From: Cladochytrium replicatum
Lineage: Eukaryota; Chytridiomycota; Chytridiomycetes; Cladochytriales; Cladochytriaceae
Direction of reading: 5' to 3'
Assembly: GCA_025526935.1 (NCBI GenBank)
Contig: JAHLKD010000053.1
Coordinates: 248,001 to 312,000 of the forward strand
DNA: 64,000 nt
Each line of letters begins with the position of its first letter. Within the stretch, counting starts at the first letter, position 1. Below are positions 56,020-64,000 of the stretch, piece by piece. The notes beneath the pieces were generated by a model, which did no database searches, had not been told where the DNA came from, and saw only the letters and a program-made list of their open reading frames with translations. The translations under genes were made by a program, and so were the position numbers.

Positions 56020-57127
56020 ATGGGTCGAAGGGAGAAACCTCCACCCGGAATTCATTTGCTGGGTGGTGCCGCTGGGTCACTCACGTCAGTCTTGCTCGTC
56101 CAGCCATTGGATTTGTTGAAAACGGTCTGTGGATTTTATCTCAAGGCCGTTCACTAATATTGTTTTTCCCATTACATCAGCGAGTTCAACAGGAGCTCAT
56201 TCATGTCGATCGCGCTAATCTAATAAAGCTTCCTGCTTCACGGGCTGCCTCTGCGGCATTGGACAGTGTGGTTCTTTTGAAAGTGGGCAGACACGTTGTT
56301 CGAGAGAATGGGGTGATGGGGCTCTGGCGGGGAACGAGGGCAACCGTCTTTCGAAACGTACCTGGTTCAGCGGGGTATTTTTTTATACTGAATGAGCTAC
56401 GGACGAGGATGAAAGGTGTGCAGAGTCAGCGACTCTCCAATGACACAATCAATCTGGTCGCCGGTGCGTCGGCTCGGGGCATCGCAGCATTCTGTTTGCA
56501 ACCAATGAGCGTAATCAAGAGTCGCTTTGAAGTGAGCAAATCCCTTTGGTGGGATCGGCCGTCGAGTGCTTATCCTTCCTCCCAAAGAGCAATCACTACT
56601 CATACACATCGATCTGGGGGGCAACAAAGTCTATAGTGAAAACTGAAGGGATTCATGGATTATTCCTGGGACTCACGAGCACAATCTTAAGGGATTGCCC
56701 TGCTGCCGGATTGTTTATTGTATTCTTCGATAGACTAAAGGCGACATTCGGACAGCATTCCTTGCCGGGATCACCTTACCATGCATCCGTTACGGCTACC
56801 TCCAGCGCGACCGCAACTATCATAGTCACTTTTCTTACAAACCCCTTCGACGTACTCAGAACGAGAATACAGATAAAGTGAGACCGAAACCCCGTCCTTA
56901 AATTTTTCTACTCACCTACCTTTTCAAAATGAAACAGCCCAACGCAATATCCAAATATTCGAACAGGTTCCATTGAAATGTTCAAACAAGACGGCTTCAG
57001 AGCGTTTTTCTCTGGGATCTTACCAAGGTTGCTTCGGAAAACAATATCTGGCGCAATCACTTGGACTGTGTACGAGCAAGTGGTGCATCGATTAAATCGG
57101 AGGGACCGAGTTTCACTTTCCCACTGA
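56020..57127 (+). CDS. HEM25: Mitochondrial glycine carrier, SLC25A38/Hem25 type, 4 exons
   Basis: Exons 56020-56124, 56181-56531, 56588-56877 and 56938-57127 join in frame over introns of 56, 56 and 60 nt and give 311 residues (human SLC25A38 304). The three carrier repeats each show their signature: QPLDLLKT in repeat 1, QPMSVIKSRFE in repeat 2 (no acidic residue, as in this subfamily), and NPFDVLRTRIQ in repeat 3. Other blocks are GLWRGTRATVFRNVPGSAGY, GLFLGLTSTILRDCPAAGLF and FFSGILPRLLRKTISGAITW. The carrier brings glycine into mitochondria for the first step of haem synthesis. The first intron follows the LLKT motif directly. Confidence 0.9.
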
Positions 57128-57129
57128 TA

Positions 57130-57590
57130 CAACAGACAGTATGCAATTGCATTCATAAATTGCCCCACTGCGGCCAAAAACATTCTGCAAAACGTTGCTT
57201 ATCATCAGATTTTGTTCTATTTGTGGTGAAGCCGATAATCAGATGCCACTTGCGTCCACCATTCCACCCTTGAATTCGTGTGTGCGGACCCTGTCGATAA
57301 CGAAAATAGGTTGATCCGGAGCTTACGATTGATGTTGAGCACCTTGTCAACACGTTTCTTTCCTCTTTTTTTTTGCCATGAGACCATTAGCTTTATTCAT
57401 ACACTGAACAGGAAAACATTGCTGCACAATATCCCACGTTCCCCTTGCGAAACCAGCTTAACTCTGCCCACCTAGCGTACGGCTCTGGCATCTGTCAGCC
57501 GCAGCGATCTGCCACTAACAAAATACTATCCCACCCCCACTACTACTCACTGACTACAAACACGTTTCTTCCTACTGATCTAAATATATA
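57130..57590. other. Intergenic, no gene seen
   Basis: 3' flank of the carrier gene with T-rich patches (57364-57376). No coding text is recognised. Confidence 0.4.
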
Positions 57591-57975
57591 TGTAATAAAA
57601 GTTTATTGAGTTTAGAAAAAAACAAAACATCTAAACTGATGTTGCAAATTATTACTTCTATGAATCGTATTGTTTTTAATTGATTAATTAACTAAAATAT
57701 ATAATCTTACTATTAATAATTATTAAAACAAATAATAGAAATTATCCAGTAGCTGTGCTGATAAATTTGGCTGATACATTAGGTTATAAGGATTTATCCA
57801 AGTTGGGATTTAAAGGTTTTAAAATATGCGGAATTGTTTCCAGTTTAACAAGCTTATCTTTATTAGTAACCTTAGCATCTTGAATAACATCAGATTCATG
57901 CAGATTTAAGATTTAACCCTATTAAAGTTATACTTATTTGGGGGGTAATCCTTTTAATTATATGGAGAGATGGGG
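57590..57975. other. AT-rich island with one coding-like stretch
   Basis: About 380 bp of strongly AT-rich sequence unlike its flanks. Plus-strand 57740-57875 is open and protein-like (NYPVAVLINLADTLGYKDLS, then LTSLSLLVTLAS) with A/T-ending codons, and stops at a TGA. An organellar or plasmid origin is possible, since TGA is Trp in many such codes. I do not recognise the protein. Confidence 0.35.
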
Positions 57976-58295
57976 ATCGTTTGCCGCTGTAAATAGGTAT
58001 CCCAGTCTGAACTAGCGTCGGCAAAGTCGAATAGTTGTGCTATTTCTTGCATGTCTTTGTGATCAGGTCTGAGACCCTGGTTTGCCCTGGGATTATCTGC
58101 CATAACTAAAATTACATCCCCATAAATGAAACTGGATCTCCCGTGATACCGTTTGTGCCATAAATCCTTCTTCTAAATTGTTTTCGATAAGGTTGGCTAT
58201 GCTATCACCCAAGTTCAGTGCTTCAACTCTATTTAACATGCAACAAAATGTAGTTAGATCTTCTCTGCAGATCTTCGAATGGTAATCTGACAAGC
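57975..58295 (-). pseudogene. Gag-like remnant on the minus strand
   Basis: Minus-strand text in two frames: LTTFCCMLNRVEALNLGDSI and FMAQTVSREIQFHLWG (58260-58110), then DHKDMQEIAQLFDFADASSD (58050-57990). Helical, acidic, no stops for 66 codons in the first part. It may be the N-terminal part of a copia-like Gag in the opposite orientation to the next feature. The assignment is weak. Confidence 0.3.
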
Positions 58296-58329
58296 GTCAT
58301 ATGCCATTGCTCATGCAGATTCCATCTTT

Positions 58330-58765
58330 TTGATCCATTCCGCTGCAGCTAAACACACTGATTTAGACGATCCTTGCTCAATTCACAAAGATGCTGCTCA
58401 TTCTAATGCAAGGGAGCGTCCTTCAAAAGACAAAGGCAAACAACCTGCACACAAGTTTCAAACGCTCCATCTTCTTCTGCTCCTCGTTGTAAGACTGAAG
58501 GGAAGAAACAAACTTGCAATTTCTGTGGAAAGGAAGGTCATATCCAAATCCACTGTCGCAAATTGAGAAAGTTGATGGATCTCACTTCTGCAGATCTGTG
58601 GAACTTGCAAGCTGTGCGAGCTTCTAAGAGCAAACACAAAGATTATTCATCTGACTCAGATGAAGAATGTTCAAATAAGTCAGCTCCGGCCAAGGAGGTA
58701 ATCTCACAAGTGCTAACGCAAGAGAATGCTCCTTGTGTGTATCGCCATAGGCTCCTTAAATAAGT
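58330..58765 (+). mobile_element. Copia gag fragment with zinc knuckle
   Basis: The plus strand reads DAAHSNARERPSKDKGKQPA, then after a frame change CNFCGKEGHIQIHC, a CX2CX4HX4C knuckle (58517-58560), and LRKLMDLTSADLWNLQAVRA. The order and spacing match the Gag C-terminus of the 21.5-kb element (CDFCGKSGHTQNFC, then LAKSLNDEEWKQIKASRA). The 58774-62310 element is inserted just after it. Confidence 0.75.
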
Positions 58766-58773
58766 GTACTGTC
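58766..58773. repeat. Left 8-bp target-site duplication
   Basis: GTACTGTC, identical to 62311-62318, directly outside the inverted terminus. Confidence 0.9.
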
Positions 58774-58788
58774 TAAGGATCGGTGGGT
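58774..58788 (+). repeat. Left terminal inverted repeat
   Basis: TAAGGATCGGTGGGT pairs with the right end with two mismatches. Confidence 0.85.
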
Positions 58789-58925
58789 TTTAGGGTCTTT
58801 CGGGTCAGGTCCGGGTCCATTGACCAAATGTACCCGACCCGAGTGCCGGGTTTTCATGGAAAATTTTCGGGTCGGGTCCGGGACGGGTATCAGGTCCAGT
58901 AGGAAAACCCTTCTCGGGTCAAAAG
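58784..58925. repeat. Left subterminal GGGTC/GACCC repeats
   Basis: Short motifs of the type GGGTC and GGTCCGGGTC recur many times in both orientations (ttcgggtcaggtccgggtc, cgggtcgggtccgggacggg). Arrays of short subterminal motifs are typical transposase-binding regions of hAT elements. Confidence 0.7.
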
Positions 58926-58979
58926 TCAGACCTGAGTAAAACCCGATGTGATAGAGAAGCTAAAACGAAGATATTGTTC

Positions 58980-60180
58980 TTTCTGTCCACGCGGACACTT
59001 TCCAAGAAGACGCAATATAAGTTTTGTATGTATCAAACAACTTTGCATCACAACAGACATTGAGGCATGCATTTTCTGTCCACCCGGACACTTTCTTAAC
59101 TCATTGACGGTACTTGAGTGATCTCTATCAAGTACAAACTAACATCTCTATCAATGTTACTAGCAATAAGATTCTGTCCACCCGGACACTTTCTCAACTC
59201 ATTGACGTACTTCAGTTATCTCTACCCAATACAACTAACCTCTCTATCAATGTTACTAGCAATAAGATTCTGTCCACCCGGACACTTTCTCAACTCATTG
59301 ACGTACTTCAGTTATCTCTACCCAATACAACTAACCTCTCTATCAATGTTACTAGCAATAAGATTCTGTCCACCCGGACACTTTCTCAACTCATTGACGG
59401 TACTTCAGTGATCTCTATCAAGTACAGCTAACCTCTCTACCAATGTTACTAGCAATAAGATTCTGTCCACCCGGACACTTTCTCAACTCATTGACGGTAC
59501 TTCAGTGATCTCTATCAAGTACAGCTAACCTCTCTATCAATGTTACTAGCAATAAGATTCTGTCCACCTGGACACTTTCTTAACTCATTGACGGTACTTG
59601 AGTGATCTCTATCAAGTACAACTAACATCTCTATCAATGTTACTAGCAATAAGATTCTGTCCACCCGGACACTTTCTCAACTCATTGACGGTACTTCAGT
59701 GATCTCTATCAAGTACAGCTAACCTCTCTATCAATGTTACTAGCAATAGGATTCTGTCCACCCGGACACTTTCTCAACTCATTGACGGTACTTCAGTAAT
59801 CTCTATCAGGTATAGCTAACCTCTCTACAAATACTACTAGCAATACGATTCTGTCCCACCTGGACACTTTCTCAACTCATTGACGGCGGTACTTCAGTGA
59901 TCTCTACCCAATACAACTAACCTCTCTATCAATGTTACTAGCCATAGGATTCTGTCCACCCGGACACTTTCTCAACTCATTGACGGTACTTCAGTGATCT
60001 CGATCCAATACAACTAACCTCTCTATCAATGTTACTAGCAATACGATTCTGTCCACCCGGACACTTTCTCAACTCATTGACGGTACTTCAGTGATCTCTA
60101 TCAAGTACAGCTAACCTCTATATCAATTTTACTAGCAATAAGATTCTGTCCACCCGGACAGAATCCTCTCTATCAATGTT
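58980..60180. repeat. 97-bp tandem repeat array, about 12 copies
   Basis: The motif ttctgtccacccggacac starts at about 58981, 59074, 59172, 59268, 59364, 59461, 59558, 59655, 59752, 59849, 59950, 60047 and 60144. Spacing is 96-98 bp (one unit 101). Each unit contains GTCC-ACCC-GGAC, a small hairpin, and then a conserved tttctcaactcattgacg. The first copy is more diverged. Open frames through the array are a by-product of the repetition. Confidence 0.92.
60142..60165. repeat. Perfect 10-bp hairpin that ends the array
   Basis: GATTCTGTCC, a 4-base loop ACCC, then GGACAGAATC. The last repeat unit is cut so that the short hairpin of the other units becomes a perfect 10-bp stem. Confidence 0.9.
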
Positions 60181-60327
60181 ACTAGCCAGTTTCTTCCCTA
60201 GCTTATTATTATTTTCAGATCAGGTAGAAAACTATAGTGTCAGGGAAGTATTATAGCATACATTCCTGTAACATTCCGGCTAAGAACACCGGGCCAGTAT
60301 CTTCCCACGACAAACAGTACAAACACC

Positions 60328-62010
60328 ATGCCTCGAACTACAAAGAAGCGAGCGTTAAAACAATCCAGACCATCATCTGAAAGAGAATCAAGTGCAGAAC
60401 CTGTGACTGCACCTGAAACATCTCTGGGATCGGGTTCTGAAGTGGCAGAAGCAGAAGTTGGCCTTGATGTCAAATCGACAGATGTCAAATCGACAGCTCC
60501 TTCAAAGAAACCGGCGCGACGTGGTACTAAAGGGGATGCTGACTATTTGCTCATCGACGGACTCTGTCCTGCTTCAGACATATGACTTTGGTATCGAAAA
60601 TTCAAAGCAAGCGGCCACAGCTACGACTCGGAGGACTTCATCAGCAACTGTCAAACAAATCGTGATGAATGCGGCCCAAGATTTGTTCTTCAAGGGTTGA
60701 TCGACCGACTTAACTCTGACAGCCAGCTAGTTCGTCAAGCCCTGAAAGAAATTCACGATGAATGCAGTGGACGAACGGAGTTCATAACAGCAGCAAACGC
60801 CTATCGTATGGAGTGCTTGAAAAGCTCTTCCTTTCAGAAGGAAACAACATTTCTGGACTTTTACAGGCGGCAGGGACACAAGTACGGCATTTACAGAGGA
60901 ATGCCTGTCACTGCAAAGGTTGACGAGTTCCAAGCGACCATCAAACGAGCAGATGAGGACCGTGAAAGGACAAAACAGGTCCTCAAACAGTCAGAACGAC
61001 TGTTGAACATGACAAAAGATCTTGAAGAGACTGCAATGAACGAGAGAAGGACCCGCATCGCAGCAGAAGTGCGAGAGAAGGCTCTCATTGATGAATTGGG
61101 CAGGGCGGGTGCATTGATTAAGCACGGCGAGCACGAAGACCTAGCAAGATTCAGGGAGATCACCGCTGCAATGGAAAGGGAGAAGCAGGCAACTTCCCAG
61201 GAGATTTCACAATGGAAATCACGTCTGACCGCCCTGGAGGGAGAGCTTGCTGCTCTGAAACGACAGGCTGGTCATTCAGAAGCTGCAGCACCTGCGGCGC
61301 CAAAATCAACAGGCGGCCTAATAAGCATATCGTCGGCTATCAAGGGGATTGGTAGAATTCCGAAGGTACATCAAACCAGTTCTCCAACGAGTTCCCTTGC
61401 ATTGCTTAGCCTGCAGCAGCACCGTCGTACGGCTATCCTTTTGGTGAAAGAGGTCATCCAGGGTATCTGCTTCCAGATGCATAAGATCAATGAGGTTATT
61501 TATGACCTTAAATTGCCGTCTCTTCCACCATCAATCAAGTACGTCAACGTAAACTACAAAGTCCTCTCCCAAAATGAGTTTTAAAGGCCCATATTTGTTG
61601 AATCAGATGACCGCTCAAGCCGAATATCAACTTCAAGTAGCAGTGCTCGGAGCAGCCTTACTCTTCTTAGGGTGCACATTTTGCTCGGAAACTGGATACG
61701 GCACAATAATTCACTAAGTACGTCTGCCACTTTCTATCGCATGTTCAGGGCATTAGTGGATGCTTATCCTTCTGAGTGGCTAAGGTTCTGGACGACATAC
61801 ATCGGGCATCTTTCGTCCATAACACTCCCTGAGGTGGATTGGAAACCTTGGAAGACAGGTTTAGCCAAGGATTTCATGCTTTCAAATGACGACATTGATC
61901 GGTTCATCAGGACTGGGTTGGCGAAGGACGTAACCAGTGGTGGATGGGACTCTGACGATATGAACCAGATACAGAAGCTGATTTGGGCTGTTCCACCTAT
62001 CAACTTGTGA
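60328..62010 (+). pseudogene. Novel coiled-coil protein of the TIR element, two in-frame stops
   Basis: One frame of 561 codons runs from ATG 60328 to TGA 62008-62010, broken only by TGA at 60583-60585 and TAA at 61582-61584. The three pieces stay in the same frame. The N-terminus is basic and Ser-rich (MPRTTKKRALKQSRPSSERE). The middle part reads SEDFISNCQTNRDECGPRFV and FYRRQGHKYGIYRGMPV. A long charged coiled coil follows (about codons 205-320; KQVLKQSERLLNMTKDLEET, LTALEGELAALKRQAG), then an Ala/Pro linker. The C-terminal segment is Trp-rich (AYPSEWLRFWTTYIGHLSSI, VDWKPWKTGLAKDFM). No DDE, hATC or recombinase motif is seen. The stops may be mutations, or removed with introns of a length divisible by three. 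Confidence 0.6.
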
Positions 62011-62139
62011 TTGCTCAGTGGAGTTTTGTTTCTTTTTACGATAGTGTTTCTAAAATACACACTGTCCACACAGACACAAAGTGTTCATGTAAATATCCGT
62101 GGTCTAACTCCAAATTCAATCAATCCTCTCCTGGGCAGC

Positions 62140-62310
62140 AAAAACCGGGCGGGTCAGGGTCGGGTACGGGTTTCAACCACTTCGGGTCCGGGTATTCCCT
62201 TTGTACCCGTCAGTGACCCGGCGGGTCCCCAGACAAACACGACCCGACCCAAATGGTTTGGTGCGGGTCACCACTGAAACCCGGACCCGACCCGGACCCG
62301 CCGAACCTTA
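62140..62310. repeat. Right subterminal GGGTC/GACCC repeats and terminus
   Basis: Dense GGGTC and GACCC motifs (ggcgggtcagggtcgggtac, acccggacccgacccgg) mirror the left end. The last 15 bases (62296-62310) are the inverse of the left terminus. Confidence 0.8.
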
Positions 62311-62318
62311 GTACTGTC
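62311..62318. repeat. Right 8-bp target-site duplication
   Basis: GTACTGTC, identical to the left copy. Confidence 0.9.
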
Positions 62319-62509
62319 ATTTTGGCTTTTCCTTCCGGAAGATCTGGATTGCAGCGATAAGGTTTGACTCTTTCTTCTCACAGGCGTAGCGAAGCATAAT
62401 CATGCTAAGCTGTGCGTGAGATCTAGCTCTCCTCAACAGGATTGTCGTTGCACATGATTCCCGCGAACGCGTTAATCATATGTAAACCTTTGCTCTGATC
62501 TGATCCGGG

Positions 62510-62756
62510 CTTCACTTCTACAAGTGGATGATAGAAAAGGAGTGACAGTTTACTATACCTATGGCTGAAATAAATATAACCCATGAAGAAATAACCAGAG
62601 GTGTCCAAACTCGTAATAGATCATCATCTATATGCTTTAGTTCAATAGTTAGAAATGTTGCTAGGTGAAGAGTGACATTTCTGTATATCGGGCGGTTGTG
62701 TTTTGTACTATCAATGACTGGATTGGCCAAGTCCATCAATCGAAATACTTAACACA
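62510..62756 (-). repeat. Probable 3' LTR of a minus-strand copia element
   Basis: On the minus strand the purine run GACTGAGGGGG is followed by TGTGTTAAGTATTTCG, the usual start of a copia LTR (TGT). It lies just past the end of the RNase H frame. The far end of the LTR (near 62510) could not be fixed without a second copy. Confidence 0.55.
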
Positions 62757-62767
62757 CCCCCTCAGTC
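62757..62767 (-). promoter_or_regulatory. Polypurine tract of the minus-strand copia element
   Basis: GACTGAGGGGG directly before the LTR; primes plus-strand DNA synthesis in retroelements. Confidence 0.65.
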
Positions 62768-62934
62768 ATTAGATAGGTACAACCGAGAGTATCACTCAAC
62801 CGATCATAACTTTCTGTAAATGCTGAAGTTGATATTCCATTGAAATAAAGGTGAGTTGTATGGACATCGCCAGTCGGTCGTTCAAGATAGTATATTAAGT
62901 GAGGAATGACTGACTAGCCCCAACGAGCCCCTGT

Positions 62935-64000
62935 GTTTAAGGTATAATTTACTTCCAAGAGGTTTAGTTAAGATGTCCGCGATCTATCAGAAGTATCCAT
63001 ATGGTGTAACTCCTGATGTTTCTGTTCAACTTGGAGATTCACAAATCTCTCGCGAACGTCCATGTGTTTAGTCCGTTTGTTGTTGAACAGATTGTTTGCG
63101 ATGGATTCGGTGGATTGATTGTCTTGCCATAAACAGAGCGGATTGAGCGACGTAATTCTGATACCCGTCATAAGATTTTTCATCCACTTCATCTCACGCG
63201 ATAGTTTGTTCAGCGCATACAGTTCGGCTTCCGACGACGAGGCTGCAATAGTCTGTTGTGGAATCGACTGCCAACTGATTGCCGCATTGGCGAACATTAC
63301 CACGTAACCGGTTCGTGAGTATCTATCTGCATCGCCCGCCCGGTCTGCATCGGCATAACCTTGTGGGTTGTTAGCCGAATCAAACGTGTAGAGACTGTCG
63401 GGTCTCAGCATCAGAGACATGATACCAGTCCGTGTATAGTGTAAACTGTAATCCCAAGTACCGAGTAAATATCGCTGTAATCGATAGAGAGCCATTGCTT
63501 CTGACTGTCGAGGATCAATCTGATGTTGTGCCAAAATATTGACTGCGTATGAAATATCCGGTCGTGTCTTAGTCGCCACATACGATATCTTCATTAACAT
63601 TGATCGAAATTGTGTTGCCTCGGCATCGGACAGTGTTGGTGTGGTCTCATCAAAGATATATGATTTCGACATCGGTGTTTTTGGTCGGTTTGATGTTGGT
63701 ACCCCATAAATTCGCTTCTTCGAGAATCTTCTTTACGTACAATGAATTGCTAAGGAAATATCCTTCCGTTGTCTGCAATAACTCCATTTTCAGAATCCAT
63801 TTCGCCCTCGAAGTACTGCCTACTGTGAACGAAGTTTCCAAATCAGTCTGAAACCGATGATATGCGTTTGGATCTGTGGAAAAATGTAGTATATCAGCAA
63901 CATGAATGGTAGTGTGTTCGCGGGTATTATTTGTTGGATTGTATCGCCAGAAATGACAGATGTTTGCAATATTCCTCACGAAACCAACACTGAGATATTG
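62935..64000 (-). mobile_element. Ty1/copia reverse transcriptase end and RNase H (continues past window)
   Basis: The minus strand from the window end reads the RT C-terminus (IHVADILHFSTDP, AKWILKMELLQTTEGYFLSN). After a frame change near 63660 come FRSMLMKISYVATKTRPDIS with YAVNILAQHQ and the RNase H-like domain: GYADADRAGDADRYSRTGYV, AASSSEAELYALNKLSREMK and LWQDNQSTESIANN. The tail ADILTKPLGSKLYLKHRGSL, typical of copia ends, is one base out of frame at about 62985. Two frame changes within 1 kb suggest an inactive copy. It is related to the element at 21.5-25.0 kb. Confidence 0.9.

Larger units (their letters stand above)
58774..62310 (+). mobile_element. 3.5-kb TIR element with minisatellite and a novel coiled-coil frame
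   Basis: The ends are inverted: TAAGGATCGGTGGGT on the left and, read from the right end inward, TAAGGTTCGGCGGGT (13 of 15 identical). An exact 8-bp repeat flanks them. Inside, in order, are GGGTC-rich subterminal DNA, the 97-bp repeat array, a coding frame (60328-62010) and a second GGGTC-rich block in inverse sense. An 8-bp duplication and a short TIR fit hAT-like elements; KDZ (Zisupton-type) elements also make 8-bp duplications. No transposase motif is seen, so it is probably moved in trans. It lies in a copia gag-like fragment. Confidence 0.85.

Noticed and set aside
57740-57880. A nuclear copy of a known mitochondrial gene.
   Set aside because: The translated text did not match any mitochondrial protein that I recognise, so only the composition is reported.
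59114-59431. A 105-residue repetitive protein within the 97-bp array.
   Set aside because: It exists in overlapping frames only because two units have a 96-bp period; outside them the frame is lost.
58980-60180. The repeat array as a CRISPR locus.
   Set aside because: The whole unit is conserved, there are no unique spacers, and the genome is eukaryotic.
60328-62010. The element's reading frame as a hAT transposase.
   Set aside because: No hATC-like C-terminus, zinc finger or DDE spacing could be found; the middle is a coiled coil.
1-64000. tRNA and rRNA genes.
   Set aside because: I saw no cloverleaf with an anticodon arm and A/B boxes and no rRNA core sequence, but I could not run a covariance search.

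Overview
The window is nuclear DNA of a filamentous or zoosporic fungus. The evidence is short GT-AG introns (47-72 nt in most genes, one with an exact TACTAAC branch site), a fused LEU1 isopropylmalate isomerase, fungal-style secreted enzymes and Ty1/copia retroelements. An early-diverging (chytrid-like) fungus is my inference. It rests on a degenerate F-box/ankyrin family with a VLEWW-type repeat, an animal-type phosphomevalonate kinase and a short MIA40. I cannot name a species.

Intact genes form islands between stretches of decayed sequence. 5.4-8.7 kb: a large alpha/beta-hydrolase (-). 10.4-10.9 kb: a PARP-type zinc-finger protein. 15.0-19.9 kb: a secreted FAD oxidoreductase, a small secreted Thr/Val-rich protein and LEU1. 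26.6-27.3 kb: an F5/8C (discoidin) lectin. 30.5-33.1 kb: a PMVK-type kinase and MIA40. 36.6-38.2 kb: a secreted lipase of a bacterial family. 42.7-43.8 kb: ribosomal protein eL8. 46.2-50.9 kb: an Eis-like acetyltransferase, an unrecognised protein and a formate/nitrite transporter. 51.6-57.1 kb: ubiquitin-activating enzyme UBA1 in 18 exons, divergent from an SLC25A38/Hem25 glycine carrier that would feed haem synthesis.

Between these lie pseudogenes: an FAD monooxygenase, an ABCC transporter lacking most of NBD1, two aldo-keto reductases, a second copy of the FAD oxidoreductase, a methyltransferase, an SF1 helicase, two copies of an unrecognised membrane protein and four ankyrin remnants. Many are broken by single-base frameshifts, so true decay and assembly error should both be considered.

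Mobile DNA is concentrated at 21.5-25.0 kb (a degenerate copia element mixed with an ankyrin gene) and 57.6-64.0 kb. The main discovery candidate is at 58774-62310. This 3.5-kb unit has 15-bp inverted termini, is flanked by a perfect 8-bp duplication (GTACTGTC), and sits in a copia gag-like fragment. It holds GGGTC-rich subterminal repeats, an array of about twelve 97-bp repeats each carrying a small hairpin, and one long coiled-coil reading frame that I cannot match to any transposase.
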